Counted from the stretch's first letter, positions 11,326 to 23,301 are shown. The stretch is DNA of 64,000 bases from Aspidapion aeneum (GCA_963576565.1 OY755047.1:5116931-5180930), one strand, 5' to 3'. Numbers and translations are program-made. Notes: generated by a model not told the origin, from the letters alone.

Positions 11326-12120
11326 CATAATAATAATGATAACTATTGATGATTTCTTTCGTTCTTGGAAAAAAAAATAAACTAAAATTTGTCAAGCTTA
11401 GGGTAGTGGAATCTGCCTAACCAAAGGAACCTCCCATCTATCGCATGTAACCAATCACAGCAAACCGACGCGCGCAACTGTGACTGGATTCTAAAATTCG
11501 TTGCACCTCGGTTAATATTGCAGGGTTGCCAACTATAGAGAAATTTCCGTATTATAGGGACCTCGTATTTCCTACCGCTATGTAGGGGGCTTCATTAATA
11601 TGTTTTTTTTTAAGTGTAAACTTCTTTAGGCGCGTTTAGCAGTTTTTGTGGGTATAAACTTCAACTGAGCCGTCAGGCTCGGCTATGTAACGCTCATTCG
11701 GGTGAAATCGGCTCGAGTCCACTAACTGTGAGAATCATTCAGCGAGCGATATGATGATCTAGATAAAGGCCAGTACACAGAAGAGTTCGGTTCGGTCCTC
11801 TTTGCAGAATATGTTATAGGCCAGTATTATTAATTTCGCCTTGTTGAAGTTTACACTTCTGCCGTGTGATCTTAAGCACACACAATTTTTTTAATTATGT
11901 TGTCTGTTTGATAATACACCAACAAATTTCATTAGGATGACTCAAATTTGTCCCAAAAGAACATTTTAGATTAGTAATTAAAAGACATAGAGTCGAACTA
12001 AAATTGTTTAAATTGTATCTTGGGGAATTACCTAATAGTTTTAGGGATCACCTAATAGCTCCCTTAACACTTCATTAAAAAGAATAGCTGGTGAAGAGGC
12101 GAAAGATAAAACAAAAATTT
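11326..12120. repeat. Segmental duplication, copy 1
   Basis: Shared with 12242-12780 at high identity: the same order of GTCAAGCTTAGGGTAGTGGA, ATCGCATGTAACCAATCACA, CAGGGTTGCCAACTATAGAG, CCTAATAGTTTTAGGGATCA and AGCTGGTGAAGAGGCGAAAG. Copy 1 has an extra block of roughly 280 bp (about 11610-11885) after the T-run, which copy 2 lacks. No gene is recognised in either. The preceding 11087-11325 shows nothing. Confidence 0.75.
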
Positions 12121-12241
12121 CTTTATCAAGTATAGTAGTAGTGTGAGCTAAAATTTTGAAATCGGGGCAACTTTTTTTTTCTCGAAATCATTAAGATAAC
12201 CCTAGTTCACACTACTATAGTATAGTAGTAGTGTAAGCTAA
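12121..12241. mobile_element. Internally deleted TCTG-array element between the two duplication copies
   Basis: Only the terminal hairpins survive (AGTAGTGTGAGCTA, TTCACACTACTATAG, GTAGTGTAAGCTAA) plus the block GAAATCGGGGCAAC. Confidence 0.6.
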
Positions 12242-12780
12242 TAATAACTATTGATGCTTTCTTTCGCTAGCTATCCATTGGAAAAATAAACTAGAATTTG
12301 TCAAGCTTAGGGTAGTGGAATCTGCCTAACCAAAGGAACCTCCCATCTATCGCATGTAACCAATCACAGCAAACCAACGCGCGCAACTGTGACTGGATTC
12401 TAAAATTCGTGGCACCTCGGTTAATATTGCAGGGTTGCCAACTATAGAGAAATTTCCGTATTATAGGGACCTCGTATTTCCTACCGCTATGTAGGGGGCT
12501 TCATTAATATGTTTTTTTTTAAATTATGTTGTCTGTTTAAGAACGATTTAATAATACACCAAATAATTTCATTAGGATGACTCAAATTTGTCCCAAAAGA
12601 ACATTTTAGATTAGTAATTAAAAGACATAATGTCGAACTAAAAGTGCTTAAATTGTATCCTGGGGAATTACCTAATAGTTTTAGGGATCACCTAATAGCT
12701 CCCTTAACACTTCATTAAAGAGAGTTGTAACAAGTTAAAAATAGCTGGTGAAGAGGCGAAAGATAAAACAAAATTTTCTT
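12242..12780. repeat. Segmental duplication, copy 2
   Basis: Partner of 11326-12120, lacking the internal 280-bp block and with an extra GAGTTGTAACAAGTTAAAA near its right end. Confidence 0.75.
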
Positions 12781-13130
12781 TATCAAGAAGTGAAAAATGA
12801 ACTTTTAAACCGATCATTTATTTTCATGTTAAAAAATGCTGTTTTTGTTTCTTATCTCGTTCTTTCCGATTGATTTGGTTCGGTATTTTTGATGAGTATA
12901 AAAGTTTCGGTTTCCGCAGAGTTCTTTAAAAAGTTTAAAGTTAAAAATTCGCGGAATTTTTGACGTGTTTTATCCAAAAGACTTTTAAATCAAAAATTCT
13001 TTAAGATACTGTAAAGTTCTAGTAAACAAGGCTTAATATTTAATGCACTTTATTTTTCAAACAAAACCAACATTTTTGCTGAAGCAATTAAAAGTTTTTG
13101 TATCATCAAAAATTGTTGTAAACCTGAACA
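12781..13130. other. No gene; isolated TATAAAA
   Basis: Contains TATAAAA at 12897-12903 followed by TTTCCGCAGAGTTC, a possible core promoter, but nothing downstream reads as a gene start. Confidence 0.3.
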
Positions 13131-14066
13131 AATACTCACTGTCCCCTGCATCTTTATATTGGAATCAGTATGCTTAGTTTTTAAAAAATTTTCTAGGGTG
13201 ACATATGCCCGGAACTATAATCTTAGGCAAAATAATCTTCCACTGCCAATACCAAAATCCAGCCTAACAAAAAACTCGGTCATCTATGGGAGCATCAAAC
13301 TATATAATCATTTACCACTGGACTTGAAAAACATCCAAAATTTATAAGCTGTTCCGAAACGCGGTTAAAAGTTTTCTCATCAATAAAGCCTTCCATAGTA
13401 TAACTGAATTTTATGAAGACATATTTGTAAATTAAATACCTATTAATATATATTTCTTATACATATATTTTTTGTTCAATTTAAAAATTGTTTTTTATCT
13501 AAATTTTGTGTGGAATATTTGGTTTTTAAATAATCTTTATAATGTTTATCTTTCTTGTTCATCTAGGTAGGAAATTTTATATTTTAACTATTTTATTATA
13601 TTTTAGCCTACTGTAATTCTCAAAATTTTATTTTCTATTAATTTTTGTATTCTAATATTTTAACATTGTGAAAGGTTCTATATATTTTGTTTTTTTTTTA
13701 CTATTTTGACTATTTTATGGTATTTTAGCTTAGTTCTTACTTACGAAACCTTATGTTTTTTAAATTATTTGTTGATATTTTTTATATTCTTTTAATATGC
13801 TTTTAATGATATTGTTTCTACTTTCTTTTGTGTACTTGTAATATTAACATTTAGAACTGTTTTGATCTCTTGAAGTACTTAATACTTAACTTAAAAAAAA
13901 ACCTGAACTATTTACTTAATTATTAACTCAATTACTATAACGTATGAAGAATGTTTCGCTAAGGTTGTGTGGGAAACTAGACTAATAAGTGTAGATATTA
14001 AGAATTGCTTTGTCAATGGTTTTTTTAAATTTCGACAATAAAGCATTATTGAATTGAATTGAATTG
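13131..14066 (+). pseudogene. LINE 3' end with ATTGA-repeat tail
   Basis: The coding remnant at 13131-13432 gives the extreme C-terminus of a LINE reverse transcriptase: NYNLRQNNLPLP, YGSIKLYNHLPLDLK, then after a frame break FLINKAFHSITEFYEDIF and a stop. An AT-rich 3' UTR of about 600 bp ends in CAATAAAGCATT followed by three to four ATTGA units (14048-14066), a simple-repeat tail typical of several LINE clades. Related tails occur at 15950 (TTGAG units, minus) and 27650 (minus). The FADD palm is absent, so this is a 5'-truncated copy. Confidence 0.75.
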
Positions 14067-14136
14067 ACCTGTCAGACTTTAAACTATTATATGTCACCAA
14101 GGAGTGGTTACAAAGAGTTTTTGTTGGAATGATAAT

Positions 14137-14327
14137 TTTTTTGTGGGGGTAGATTTAAAAAATTAGAATTTAAGTCAAAACATGGCTTGTGTGGTATTAA
14201 ACGAAAGGTTTTTTTAATTGAGTCTGGAGTTGAACAAAATATATTTAAGTATTTAGTTATATTAGCTCACACGTACTCTATAACTATTATACCTAGTGTG
14301 AGCTAGGTGCCCATATATTGGCAGAGT
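14137..14327 (+). mobile_element. TCTG-array element, tail fragment
   Basis: Retains one GTGGGGGTAGATTT sub-repeat and the tail hairpin (TAGCTCACACG...CTAGTGTGAGCTA), then CCCATATATTGGCAGAGTAT, the invariant tail of this family. Confidence 0.75.
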
Positions 14328-14491
14328 ATTTATTATCGTTCAGTCTTTAGAAACAATTCAATCCACTCAATTTGTTGGCATAAGCAATTTAATAATGTCT
14401 TTCCAAAATTGATTTAATTTCGTATAAACTATTCATTATGGCAGTTTGAGGTGGACTCTAATAAATTGAACTTGGTATTTGACACGTACTG

Positions 14492-14687
14492 ATGGCCGTA
14501 TCCAGGGGGGATCAAGGGGGATCCACCCCTCCAGAAATAGTCGATTAAGTGTGTTAAAACAGATTTATCAGCAAGAAAAAAAATTGCAAAATACAGTGAT
14601 CGCTTATAGGAGGTTTTACTGTACCCAAATTTTATTAAAATTTTTCGTTCCCCCCCTCCCCAAAAAATTTTCCTTGTGACGGCCCTG
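14492..14687. mobile_element. Short hAT-like element
   Basis: Left end TGATGGCCGTATCCAG, right end GTGACGGCCCTG, resembling the ends of 10388-11078. Flanks CACGTACT and TATGTACT are a decayed duplication. Confidence 0.45.
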
Positions 14688-14890
14688 TATGTACTTATTC
14701 TGATCACGATTATGTAGATTTATAGCTTCAAAATTACTGAATTCGATAACTTATTTCTCATCATAAAAACACACTAGTTATTAGTGTTAGACTTTTGTTT
14801 TATGACCGAACAGAGGCGGGGGCAATTAAAATTAAATTAGAAATCCAGCTTTAGTTCCTTATAACCAAATACTTTAGAGCATATACATTT

Positions 14891-15100
14891 GCGCACCCAG
14901 GGGGGGGGGGGGGGTCTCGGGGCCCGGGCCCTACCCCCAAGACTTAGATTTTTTTACATATTTTCGACATATTCGACATCATGAGGCTTCGGGCCCTCAC
15001 CCCCCAAGAGGCCTCGCCCCCCCCCCCCCCCAATGAACCGAACCGAACCGAACCGAACCGAACCCCCCCCCCCCAAGGCATATTCCTGGGTGCGCCACTG
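14891..15100. mobile_element. Short hAT-like element with long G and C runs
   Basis: Ends GCGCACCCAGGG and the complement of CCTGGGTGCGCCACTG. The interior has a run of about 14 G, a run of about 14 C, and four to five ACCGA units framed by C-runs. Same family as 1019-1191 and 29595-29769. Confidence 0.65.
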
Positions 15101-15560
15101 GCATATATGGGGCAAACCCACGCATTCTCACACGCGATGCTTGAAGCCAGGACCCCTATTTAATTCTTAATGTTCCTTTTTCGGGTACACATGATTTCGG
15201 TTACTGCGCATGCGTCAGTTTTGGTGGTTTTGGAACATACTCCGTTACGTCACTACATTATTTGACAATTGTCAAATGTTTAGGGTTATGTCTATTATTT
15301 CTTCCTAAAAACTAGTTGATTGGGTGAAAATTTATCAAATTGTGGATTAAAATTTTAGTTTTTCTAAAACTAATTGTGCAAATTTATTGTGGACATCATG
15401 AAGAGTGTTTAATGACATCTATAAACCTTTATACCTAGCTTTATTAACAAATTGTAAAGAAAAATACAAGTAGTTTTGCCAATTGAATGGCACTCCCTTA
15501 CTTCTTCCGGACATTTTTCCACAAACATGTTTCAAGTGAATTATTTCCAATTTTTCACAG
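15101..15560. repeat. Dispersed repeat C, uninterrupted copy
   Basis: Contains CACGCATTCTCACACGCGAT, GAAGCCAGGACC, TTACTGCGCATGCGTCAG, GTTAGGGTTATGTCTATTAT-like and AACTAGTTGATTGGGTGAAA blocks. The same order occurs at 19645-19833 then 22384-22545, where another element splits it. Confidence 0.7.
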
Positions 15561-15793
15561 AAAAAAAATTACACGACAAACGCAAAACACCGCAAAATGT
15601 CAATATAGGCTCCACCCACATAGCAGCTGGGTGTCTACATGACAAAACGCACGCATGCGCACTTGAAAATTCGCATCCGCGAATTTAAATTTGCCATTGT
15701 TTCCAAAGCCAGCTATGCTATAACTTATTTCTTTATAACTGATATAGTGTAACTTTTGTGTGTCATGGATTGTATAAATAATAGAAAAAAAAA

Positions 15794-17563
15794 GGATCAG
15801 GCACACCTCTTATATGGGATTTCCAAAAACATTCAACTTCCTTGAATTTCTTTGGGGATTTCTGTAATACGTTAAACTGCACAAAATTTTGGTAAGTATG
15901 TTGTAGACTGAACCAGAAAAGAGTATAATATTATACTCGTTTCTGACTCAACTCAACTCAACTCAACTTTATTGCCATAAAACAGCGTCAAACTTAGAAT
16001 AGGTATTTAAGTAAAAAACTTAATAAATATAGTTAACATATTAATAAATAGCAAACATACAGGCACACATACATAAATACATACATGAGCACACTTTTAA
16101 GTTTCTTTGGTTTAATTCTCTTGAAAATTAAAACTATAGTGGCACTTTTTTAGAAGAAAAGCTGTAACTGCTGTTTTAAACTTTTCTCAATTTTCAATTT
16201 GCTTGATTGCATTTGGAAGTATTTCAAAAGCTTTTATTGCACTATAGTGAGATGATTTTTCAAAAAACGATGATCTATGTACTGGTAGAACAAGTTCTTG
16301 CCTATTTCTGGTAATTATTTGTAGTTCTTCGGAGTAAAGATCTTGGTATGTCCGAAAGTTTTCTCTGTTTTTTTTTGACAAAGATGACCAATTGTCTAAA
16401 ATATAGTGAGGGAACTGTGAGTAGGTTCAACTCTTGAAAATACTGTCTACAGGAAGTAGATCTACTTAGCTTTAACATTGAGCGAATGATGCGCTTTTGA
16501 ACAATAAAGATTTTTTTGCATCCAAGGCAGAAACCCAAAACAAAATGCTGTAAGTAATTACTGACTGAATTGATGAAAATAAAATATTTTTAAACTGTTT
16601 AGTGACATTATGTCTCTAAGTCTCCTATAATTGCACAAAAACTGTTTAATTTAGATGCTAAATTTAGAATGTGGGTACCCCATGTAAGTCTTGAGTCCAG
16701 CCAGACCCCAAGAAACTTTTGAGTGTCGCAGACTTGTATGGTTTTGCCATTTAATGGAACATATAAATAGGAGGAGTCAGTTCCAGTCATCCTGAAGGTC
16801 ATCAGAGCAGTTTTCTCTATGTTTAAAGTAAGATGGTTCGTTGTACACCAATTGTACATTCTTTTAGCTACTCCTGAGCATTTCTTTGATAAGCTGTCAT
16901 GTGTCCTGTCTGCTTCAACAGTAGTCGTATCATCAGCGAACTGTGCAATAAGACTGGCCAATAGTGCCTCTGGCAGTTCATTTACATACAAAATAAAGAA
17001 AAGTGGACCTTTTGACTGAACCTTTCTTTTCAAGAGTTCTCATGGGCCCAACTCAAATTAATGACCAGTTTTTGAAATACAGGGTGTTGAAGGTGATACT
17101 TTCCAAGAAGCATAATAGCTCTTCAGAAGGATTTGTCAAACATAAACGCAATGTTACTATTACATATATTTACGAGTTATTTATTATTTTTAATCTGTTC
17201 CTTTAAAATATTATCTATAGGGTGTTTAAGTAAATATTAGTCGAAAGTTTAAATGAGAAACAAGCTTTAGTATGTTCTAGATTAAACCTTGCTCATCAGA
17301 AGTTCTCATGGGCCCAACTTAATTTAATGACCAGTGTTGAAAGCATAATGTCTTTAGACGGGTTTTCCAAACATAAACGCAATGTTACTATTTCATACAT
17401 TAACGATTTATTTATTATTTTTAATCTGTAGCTTTAAAACATTATCTACAGGGTGTTTAAGTAAATATTAGTCGAGCGTTTTAATCAGCAACAAAATTTC
17501 ATGATTTTTTTTTTTTTGAAGTTTGACGAAATACAGAAATCCCATAAAAGGTGTGCCTGATCC
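15794..17563. mobile_element. Inverted-repeat element (GGATCAGGCACACC ends), carrying a LINE insertion
   Basis: Left end GGATCAGGCACACCTCTTAT, right end its complement. The interior after 17020 has direct repeats of about 240 bp starting AGTTCTCATGGGCCCAACT, with ATTATCTATAGGGTGTTTAA near their ends. The complete, uninterrupted relative is 60219-61747. No transposase is visible, so it is non-autonomous. The left part is split by a LINE fragment with a 9-bp duplication. Confidence 0.7.
15915..17012 (-). pseudogene. LINE fragment with FADDT motif and GACTGAACC duplication
   Basis: A non-LTR retrotransposon remnant flanked by GACTGAACC (15906-15914 and 17014-17022). The intact relative at 60290 shows this sequence only once, so the duplication marks the insertion. 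On the minus strand, 16608-17033 encodes GPLFFILYVNELP, then QFADDTTTV (catalytic Asp pair), NHLTLNIEKTALM and KFLGVWLDSRLTWG. A frame change near 16540 leads to ORF pieces with LGCKKIFIVQKRIIRSM and, after another, LVLPVHRSSFFEKSSHYS. The 3' end (left) has AATAAAG-type sequence and about three TTGAG units. The N-terminal endonuclease half is missing. Confidence 0.85.
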
Positions 17564-17919
17564 TTTCGGACTTTCGTGGTCTTTATTTATGTTAAACACG
17601 ACATTTACACTTGAAACACAATGGAAGTCCGGTAGAGGCGTTTTGGAACATACCTCGTTACGTCACTAATTTATTTGACTAGAGGTAACTAGTAAAATGG
17701 TGTTGGAAAGAAAATCTGAAAGCGTATGCAGAAAGAATTTTTGAAATCGCTCTATATTTGACAAAATTATGCGAATATAGTTTTTGAATAGGTTGGGGGA
17801 ATGGCAAGAGGGGAGACGGGTGGGAGCAGGGAGGACTACAAAGTAACTACAGTAAATTAGAGGACATTTGGAGTGGGTAATCAAAGGAATTTCAATAAAA
17901 TCGCCTGAAATTTAGATAA
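17564..17919. other. No recognised feature
   Basis: Nothing supported. Confidence 0.4.
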
Positions 17920-18145
17920 TTTGTATGCATTAAAGCCTACATCATGTAACAAAATGGCGTCTGAAGACCGCCATGTTGACTCCTGTTTAAAAAAATATAG
18001 CCTATAGCACCTTCAGGATCAGTAGCAATTCAACGACACCTTTTTTGTCAAAATCGTTTCAGCCGTTTAGCCTCTAGCGTGACACAAACATACATATTGA
18101 CTTACAAACATACCACAGTCGAAAAACATTACCCTTCCTTTCGCC
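17920..18145 (-). repeat. Dispersed repeat D
   Basis: Inverted match to 33606-33850: AAAGCCTACATCATGTAAC, GACCGCCATGTTGA, GACACCTTTTTTGTCAAAAT, then CGTTTAGCC and ACCCTTCCTTTCGCCG. Carries the CGATTT-type motif seen in other families. Confidence 0.65.
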
Positions 18146-18267
18146 GTGCTGCAGTTGGGTAAAAATAGGTATTTGTCACATTTTTCATGCTTGAGAGTAA
18201 CGGTTACAGACATCGGTTTGGGGGGGGGGGCATTGTTTCCTTGCTACCCCCCCCCCCCCCCCCCCCC

Positions 18268-19360
18268 GCACGTTTCCCTGCTCATTTCACGTAGGCGCGG
18301 TTTTGAAATAGACACGGAAATGTTACAATATATTTGGGTTCAAATACGTGTTGATTTTAAGAGTTTTGATCTCGAAATGAGCACGGATCTGTAAGAGAAC
18401 ATCGCTCATTAAACTATTACAAAAGCGTATTCAACTGTCAGATTAAAACGGTAACCAGGGCTATGTTGGCCTTGCGCTAACATAACGAAAGCTAATCAAT
18501 CAAATCTAACCTAGAGTCCCTGTATGTTGACATATTTGGATATATATCCACCTCTCTAATCTAACCGAACCGAACCAAAGCAAACTGAACAACAATTAAA
18601 AAAAAAACTTTCCTGACTTCCTACCCGGGATTCTAGAGGATGTGAATCCGAACCGAAACGAACCGAATTGAATCAAACCGAATCGATCCGAACCAAAGCA
18701 AACTGAACCAACAATTAAAAAAAAACTTTCCTGACTTCTTTCCCGGGATCCTAGAGGGTGTGAATAGTGTTGTAGTTTAGTTTGGTTAGGTTAGGTTTGG
18801 TTCGGTTTAGTTAGGATCGGTTCGGTTCAGATTCACATCCTCTAGGATCCGGGGTAGGAACTCAGGAAAGTTTTTTTTTTTTTTTAATTATTGATTCAGT
18901 TTGCTTTGGTTCGGTTCGGTTAGATTTGATTGATTAGCTTTCGTTAGGTTAGGTTTTTGAAAGTTTCTATTTTCATGTGGTTAGAAATCCAGTGAAAATC
19001 ATTAAAATTGATTAATACAGAACAACATCTGTCGTCGTAGTTGCCGGTGTAAGACAATGAACACTGAACTTTGCAGGTATAGTTAATGGAAGAGTGATCT
19101 TCAGACTTCAAAGAATTTCAAACTCTTGAGTAATATTAGTACAAATACTTTTAAACTGCTCCATAATTTTCATATTAACAAACATATAACCTCAAAATCA
19201 AACTAATAAACAACGTGAATCCAATTTAAGTTTCAAATGTGCACTAATAAGTTAACCCCTGAGCTGCGTAATTCAATACAAATCCGTGCCTTGTTCGAGC
19301 CTCAACGCCTTAAAATCAAAACAGCGCTGCCGTGAAATCAGCACGGAAACGTAAATACGC
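18268..19360. mobile_element. Mutator-like element, inverted copy 2
   Basis: Same layout as 2717-3786, in reverse: GAAATAGACACGGAAATG near the left end, the ACCGAACC palindrome around TCTAGGATCC in the middle, and GGAAACGTAAATACGC at the right end. The left terminus has lost about 9 bp and abuts a run of about 20 C. There is no clean target duplication. Confidence 0.6.
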
Positions 19361-19644
19361 CAGCCCCCCCCCTTATCTACACCCCTGTCCTCTATGTATT
19401 AAAGCTGTTCACGCAATCTAATTATACAAAATTGCATTCGAGTCATCTCATCCTCACAGGACACCTCTCCCAACCCCAATAAAAACGGGTTGAATGGGGA
19501 GGGGAACGGGGGTCCTAGGATGATGGCAAATATTGTCATAAGGGTAATCAATTAGGTCATAGAGATGAATAGGGTAGAGTGGGGTAAGTTTGAACACATT
19601 TAATTCTTTTTTAATATTTCGGTAAACACAAATACGTTGGAGTA
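19361..19644. other. No recognised feature
   Basis: Nothing supported. Confidence 0.4.
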
Positions 19645-20831
19645 TAAATATGGGGCATACACATGCATTCTCACACGGGATACTTGAAGCTAGGGGTCCT
19701 GGCTATTTAATTCTTAATGTTCCTTTTTCGGGAAAACAAGATTTCGGTTACTGCGCATGTGTTAGTTTTGATGGTTTTGGAACATACTCCGATACTTCAC
19801 TACATTATTTAACAATTGTCAAAAGTTTAGGGTTACCGTCAAACGGGGCGAATCGGGACAATTTTCAGATATTTTTTTCTAAAAAAACTATAGACTTCAA
19901 ACTACCGCCAAATGACAGCTTACCGTTGGAACTTTAAAATGACACTTATTTGTCACTTTGACAGGTGATTTTATATATTTTTTTTAGTGGGTGTCCCGAT
20001 TGACCCCGCATATGGGGTCAATCGGGACACCCCATTTTTTTTTCAGTGTTAAGGCTCGATTAGCCCCTCTAATGGGGTCAATTGGAACGGAGAAGGTTAA
20101 AAAAATTATTTTGCAAAAAAAACCGGAAAAAAAACTTTAAAAATAAGCCAGAAAACGAGGTTTAATCATAAAACTTAAAAAATACAATAAATCTCAAATA
20201 AACTAGGTAGGTAACGAGCTGAAGAGTTCAACTAAAACCACATTTAAATAAAAATAAATAAAAAACTCGAACAAAACTAAACTTAAATATTCTTCTTAAA
20301 ATTATTGATTTAAATATGCCCTTTGGTAGCACTTTTTCGGGAATCCAAAAAAGCACATTAAAAAAAAAAGTTCTGAAAAAAAAAACTTTTTTTTAATTTG
20401 ATTCTTTTTTCACCCCGTCTACAAAACATTTAAGGCTATCATCTTACCAATTTTCAGTCTCCTGGGACAATTAGAAGTGTGGTTTTTAAGTAAAGTTTTT
20501 CTCTGAACAAAAAACCGCGAAAATTTTGTTAGTTTTTTGCGTGCTGCTCCATTGAAGAGGCTAAAGCGAACTGGCCGGCGACTTGCAGAAACGCATTCAC
20601 TAATGCCGTCTTCCATTGGGGAAATGAGTGCAGCACTAGTGCACAACTGGCTCGGTGTTTGGATTCCATTGACATGCACTTTTTCAGTTTTCGTATTCCA
20701 TTGAGGAACTTATGAATTCAGTTTTGCACTGAGTGCGGCTTTTTTGACACCGGCTCTGAGGGCTCGTGCCGCACCGAAAACTTTTTCCCGCCATTAATTT
20801 TAAACGCTTATTATTGTCGTGGGACGTAAAA

Positions 20832-21002
20832 ATGAGTGAAAATAAAGTTGTTAGCGATTTTTTATTATTTTCTTCGCTGCTAAGTAGTAGCAGCGATGAA
20901 GATGAAGAAGAACAGTTCTGTGCAATAAAAACAATGAGAACGGAAACCCCAAAAATAAAAAACTTTATTGAAAATGAGGTTTACCGATTTAACAACAAAC
21001 AG
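20832..21002 (+). pseudogene. PIF/Harbinger transposase, exon 1 remnant
   Basis: 57 codons from ATG to an AACAG|GTAAGT donor. The protein has an acidic low-complexity stretch (SSLLSSSSDEDEEEQF, about residues 17-32), then TPKIKNFIENEVYRFNNKQ. HARBI1-like nucleases of insects commonly have such an acidic N-terminus, followed by a P.I.NF.E..V.R motif just before the FK.HFR block. That next block is encoded by the following exon in the same phase, which supports real splicing in the ancestor. The open frame upstream of this ATG (to 20766) has no similarity, so I start at the MSENK methionine. Confidence 0.7.
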
Positions 21003-21111
21003 GTAAGTAGATTTGTATGGATTTGGTTGACTGGGGCCCTGGGGCTAATTTTCCGACAGTTGGGGTTTTCTGGCAGCTATGATTATAAGTAAAAATAAAT
21101 GTATTTTTTAG

Positions 21112-21174
21112 TTCAAGAAACACTTTCGGCTCGAGATGAGCACTGCAGAATTTCTCATAAATAAATTCAAGTAG
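21112..21174 (+). pseudogene. PIF/Harbinger transposase, exon 2 remnant ending in a stop
   Basis: After GTATTTTTTAG the frame reads FKKHFRLEMSTAEFLINKFK and stops. This is the conserved helix that follows exon 1 in Harbinger transposases. The DDE nuclease domain that should come next (over 200 residues) is gone, so the element cannot move on its own. Confidence 0.7.
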
Positions 21175-22766
21175 CCTCAATTTTGTCCAAAAAAAGAACA
21201 AGGGGGACGAAACCTCATTAGCGCTGAGGCACATGTCTTGCCATTTTTATGGTATGTTAAAACCAAGGACTGTACACAGAGCTGTGTACAGTCCTAGTGT
21301 TAAAACACCCTTACGTTTAGCTGTTAGGTTAGGTTATGTTCTTGTTGAATGGAAATTTGTTCAAAAATATTTTCTTCAAAAACTTTTTTAAACAATTTTC
21401 CTTATGAAAAAAAATGACTTTCAAAGAAAATGTTTTTGAACAAAAAAAATGTAATAAAATGTTTTCAAACAATTTTTTGTTTGAAGGAAATGTTTTTATA
21501 TAATTTTCCTTTTCAATAAAATGTTATTGAAGTATTAATAATACTTTCGAACAAATGGATTTTGAACAACATGTTTTTGACCAAATTCCGCAAGGCAGGA
21601 AAGTTAGGTTTAGTTGAAAGAAACTTGTGAAATATTATATATGTATACAAGGTGTTTCGAATACTTATGTTCAAATTTTGGGAGCATAAAGTATACTTCT
21701 GGTTAGGGTTTTTTGAAAAACAAGCGCGAAATATAGATAACTACTCTATCTGTTGGTATACGAGCACAAGCCTCCATTCAACAAGGAGGTGGGCATTTTT
21801 AAAATATTCTTATTAACTTTTTTTAAATAAAATCATTATTTATATTTATGGGTGTGTAACTTTGAAACAAATAAAAATGGATATTGGCCTTGGCCTGATA
21901 AAACTACAGGTTGTGTGACATTCTTTTCAAAAATGAGATTTTTGCATAATCAATTTGCCCTATTCATATAGGATATACTATAAAAAATTACTTGCAAGAA
22001 AATGTTATATTAACGTTGCTTAAAGCAATAATAAAAAAGAAGTTCTACAGCTCATAATGGCATACCACACTAAGGTCACTATATCACGATGTTAGGAACT
22101 TCGTGATATAGTGACTTTATACCACACGAGTGCAATTTTTTCTTTTCCGCGTGTTCCATTGAAACTGCACTCGGTGCAAATTTTTGACAGCACCGTTTCA
22201 GTGCCAGTGCACCACCAGTGCTGCACTCATTTCCCAATGGAATACGGCATAAGATCGCCTATCAGTTTTGAATATTATTGAACGTAAAAACATTGACCTT
22301 GAGATACAGGGGCCATTTAAATAGTAAAAAACAGGTTTTGTCCCGATTGACCCCGCTGTCCCGATTCACCCCGTTTGACGGTATATCTATTATTTTTTTC
22401 TAAAAAATAGTTGATTGGGTGAATTTTTATCAAATTGTGGATTAAAATTGTAATTTTTCCAAAACTAATTGTGTAGATTTATTGTGGGCACTATGAAGAG
22501 TGTGAATGGCACTCTTTTACTTTTCCCGGACATTCTTTTTTTTCACAGAAAAAAAAAACAACTTTTATTTTATTATTACTATAGAAATTTATGTATATCC
22601 TAGGAAAGCAGATTTTTTATAATTAATAAAAAGAAAACTAACATAAAAAACAAATATAAAACTCCAGTCAGTTGTTATCTAATTTTAAAAAAAAACATGT
22701 TTCTGGTCTCTCCTGTAAATTTTGTCAAATTGGAGTTACACACTTTTCGGATTTTGCCGACGATTT

Positions 22767-23301
22767 GTCGAATTTTCACGTCACTGGTGGTCCAGCTGAT
22801 TTTTGTAAACAAAAGTTAGATATTATATGAACAACTAATATTTTTTGAATTTTTTAAAAACTAAGGCAATTTTTCTACTGTTTTTTAATACATCCTTATA
22901 AAATATAATTTTTTAGACGTATTCTCGTTATTTTTTTTAGCCCGCTTTATTTTTTTTTCAAAAAACTTAAAATACAAGTCAAACTGAATGTGATCGTTTA
23001 GTATCAAAGGTAAACCGAGCACTTGGAAAGTAAACAAAGGTGTAGGTTAGCGAATTACTTTTGAAGCTGAAACAAACACATTATTTTCTTCAAATTTTAA
23101 TTTTTGTGTAAAGAAAAATGAAGCGGGCTAAAAAAAATAACGACTGGTATGTCTCAAAAATATTATTTTATAAGAATATACCAACTATACATTGCGAAAA
23201 TTGCCTTAGTTTTGAAAAAATTCAAAAAACATTAGTTGTTCATATCATATCTAACTTTTGTTTACAAAAATCAGCTGAACCACCAGTGACGTGAAAAATT
23301 C

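Larger units (their letters stand above)
20604..22249 (+). mobile_element. PIF/Harbinger element remnant with TAA duplication
   Basis: Inverted ends TGCCGTCTTCCATTGGGGAA and the complement of TTCCCAATGGAATACGGCA, continuing through GAGTGCAGCACT. The flanks are TAA on both sides (20601-20603 and 22250-22252), matching the 3-bp TWA duplication of this superfamily. It contains the first exons of a Harbinger-type transposase. The right third holds small palindromes, such as GTCACTATATCACGA and its complement at 22075-22125. Confidence 0.8.
19836..22381. mobile_element. Inverted-repeat element with TA duplication and CCGTCAAACGGGG ends
   Basis: 25-bp terminal inverted repeats starting CCGTCAAACGGGGCGAATCG match the right end at 24 of 25 positions. 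TA lies on each side (19834-19835, 22382-22383), fitting a Tc1/mariner-type insertion. Next to the left end is a palindrome of GTCCCGATTGACCCC and its complement. No transposase of this element is seen. It hosts the PIF/Harbinger copy at 20604-22249. Confidence 0.75.
19645..22545. mobile_element. Dispersed repeat C, split by a nested element
   Basis: The two halves, 19645-19833 and 22384-22545, are contiguous in the copy at 15101-15560. The break falls inside GTTTAGGGTTATGTCTATT. Confidence 0.7.

Noticed and set aside
12897..12903. TATAAAA as a promoter
   Set aside because: No gene, LTR or element start can be placed downstream; TATA words are common in AT-rich DNA.
18230..18270. Long C-run as a functional G-quadruplex locus
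   Set aside because: Homopolymer runs here sit at the edges of repeats and may be length errors; no independent sign of function.
20419..20679. 86-codon minus-strand frame
   Set aside because: It overlaps the inverted end of the PIF/Harbinger copy and has no known motif.
21262..21290. Small palindrome ACTGTACACAGAGCTGTGTACAGT as a terminator or regulatory hairpin
   Set aside because: It lies inside a transposon remnant with no transcription unit to end.
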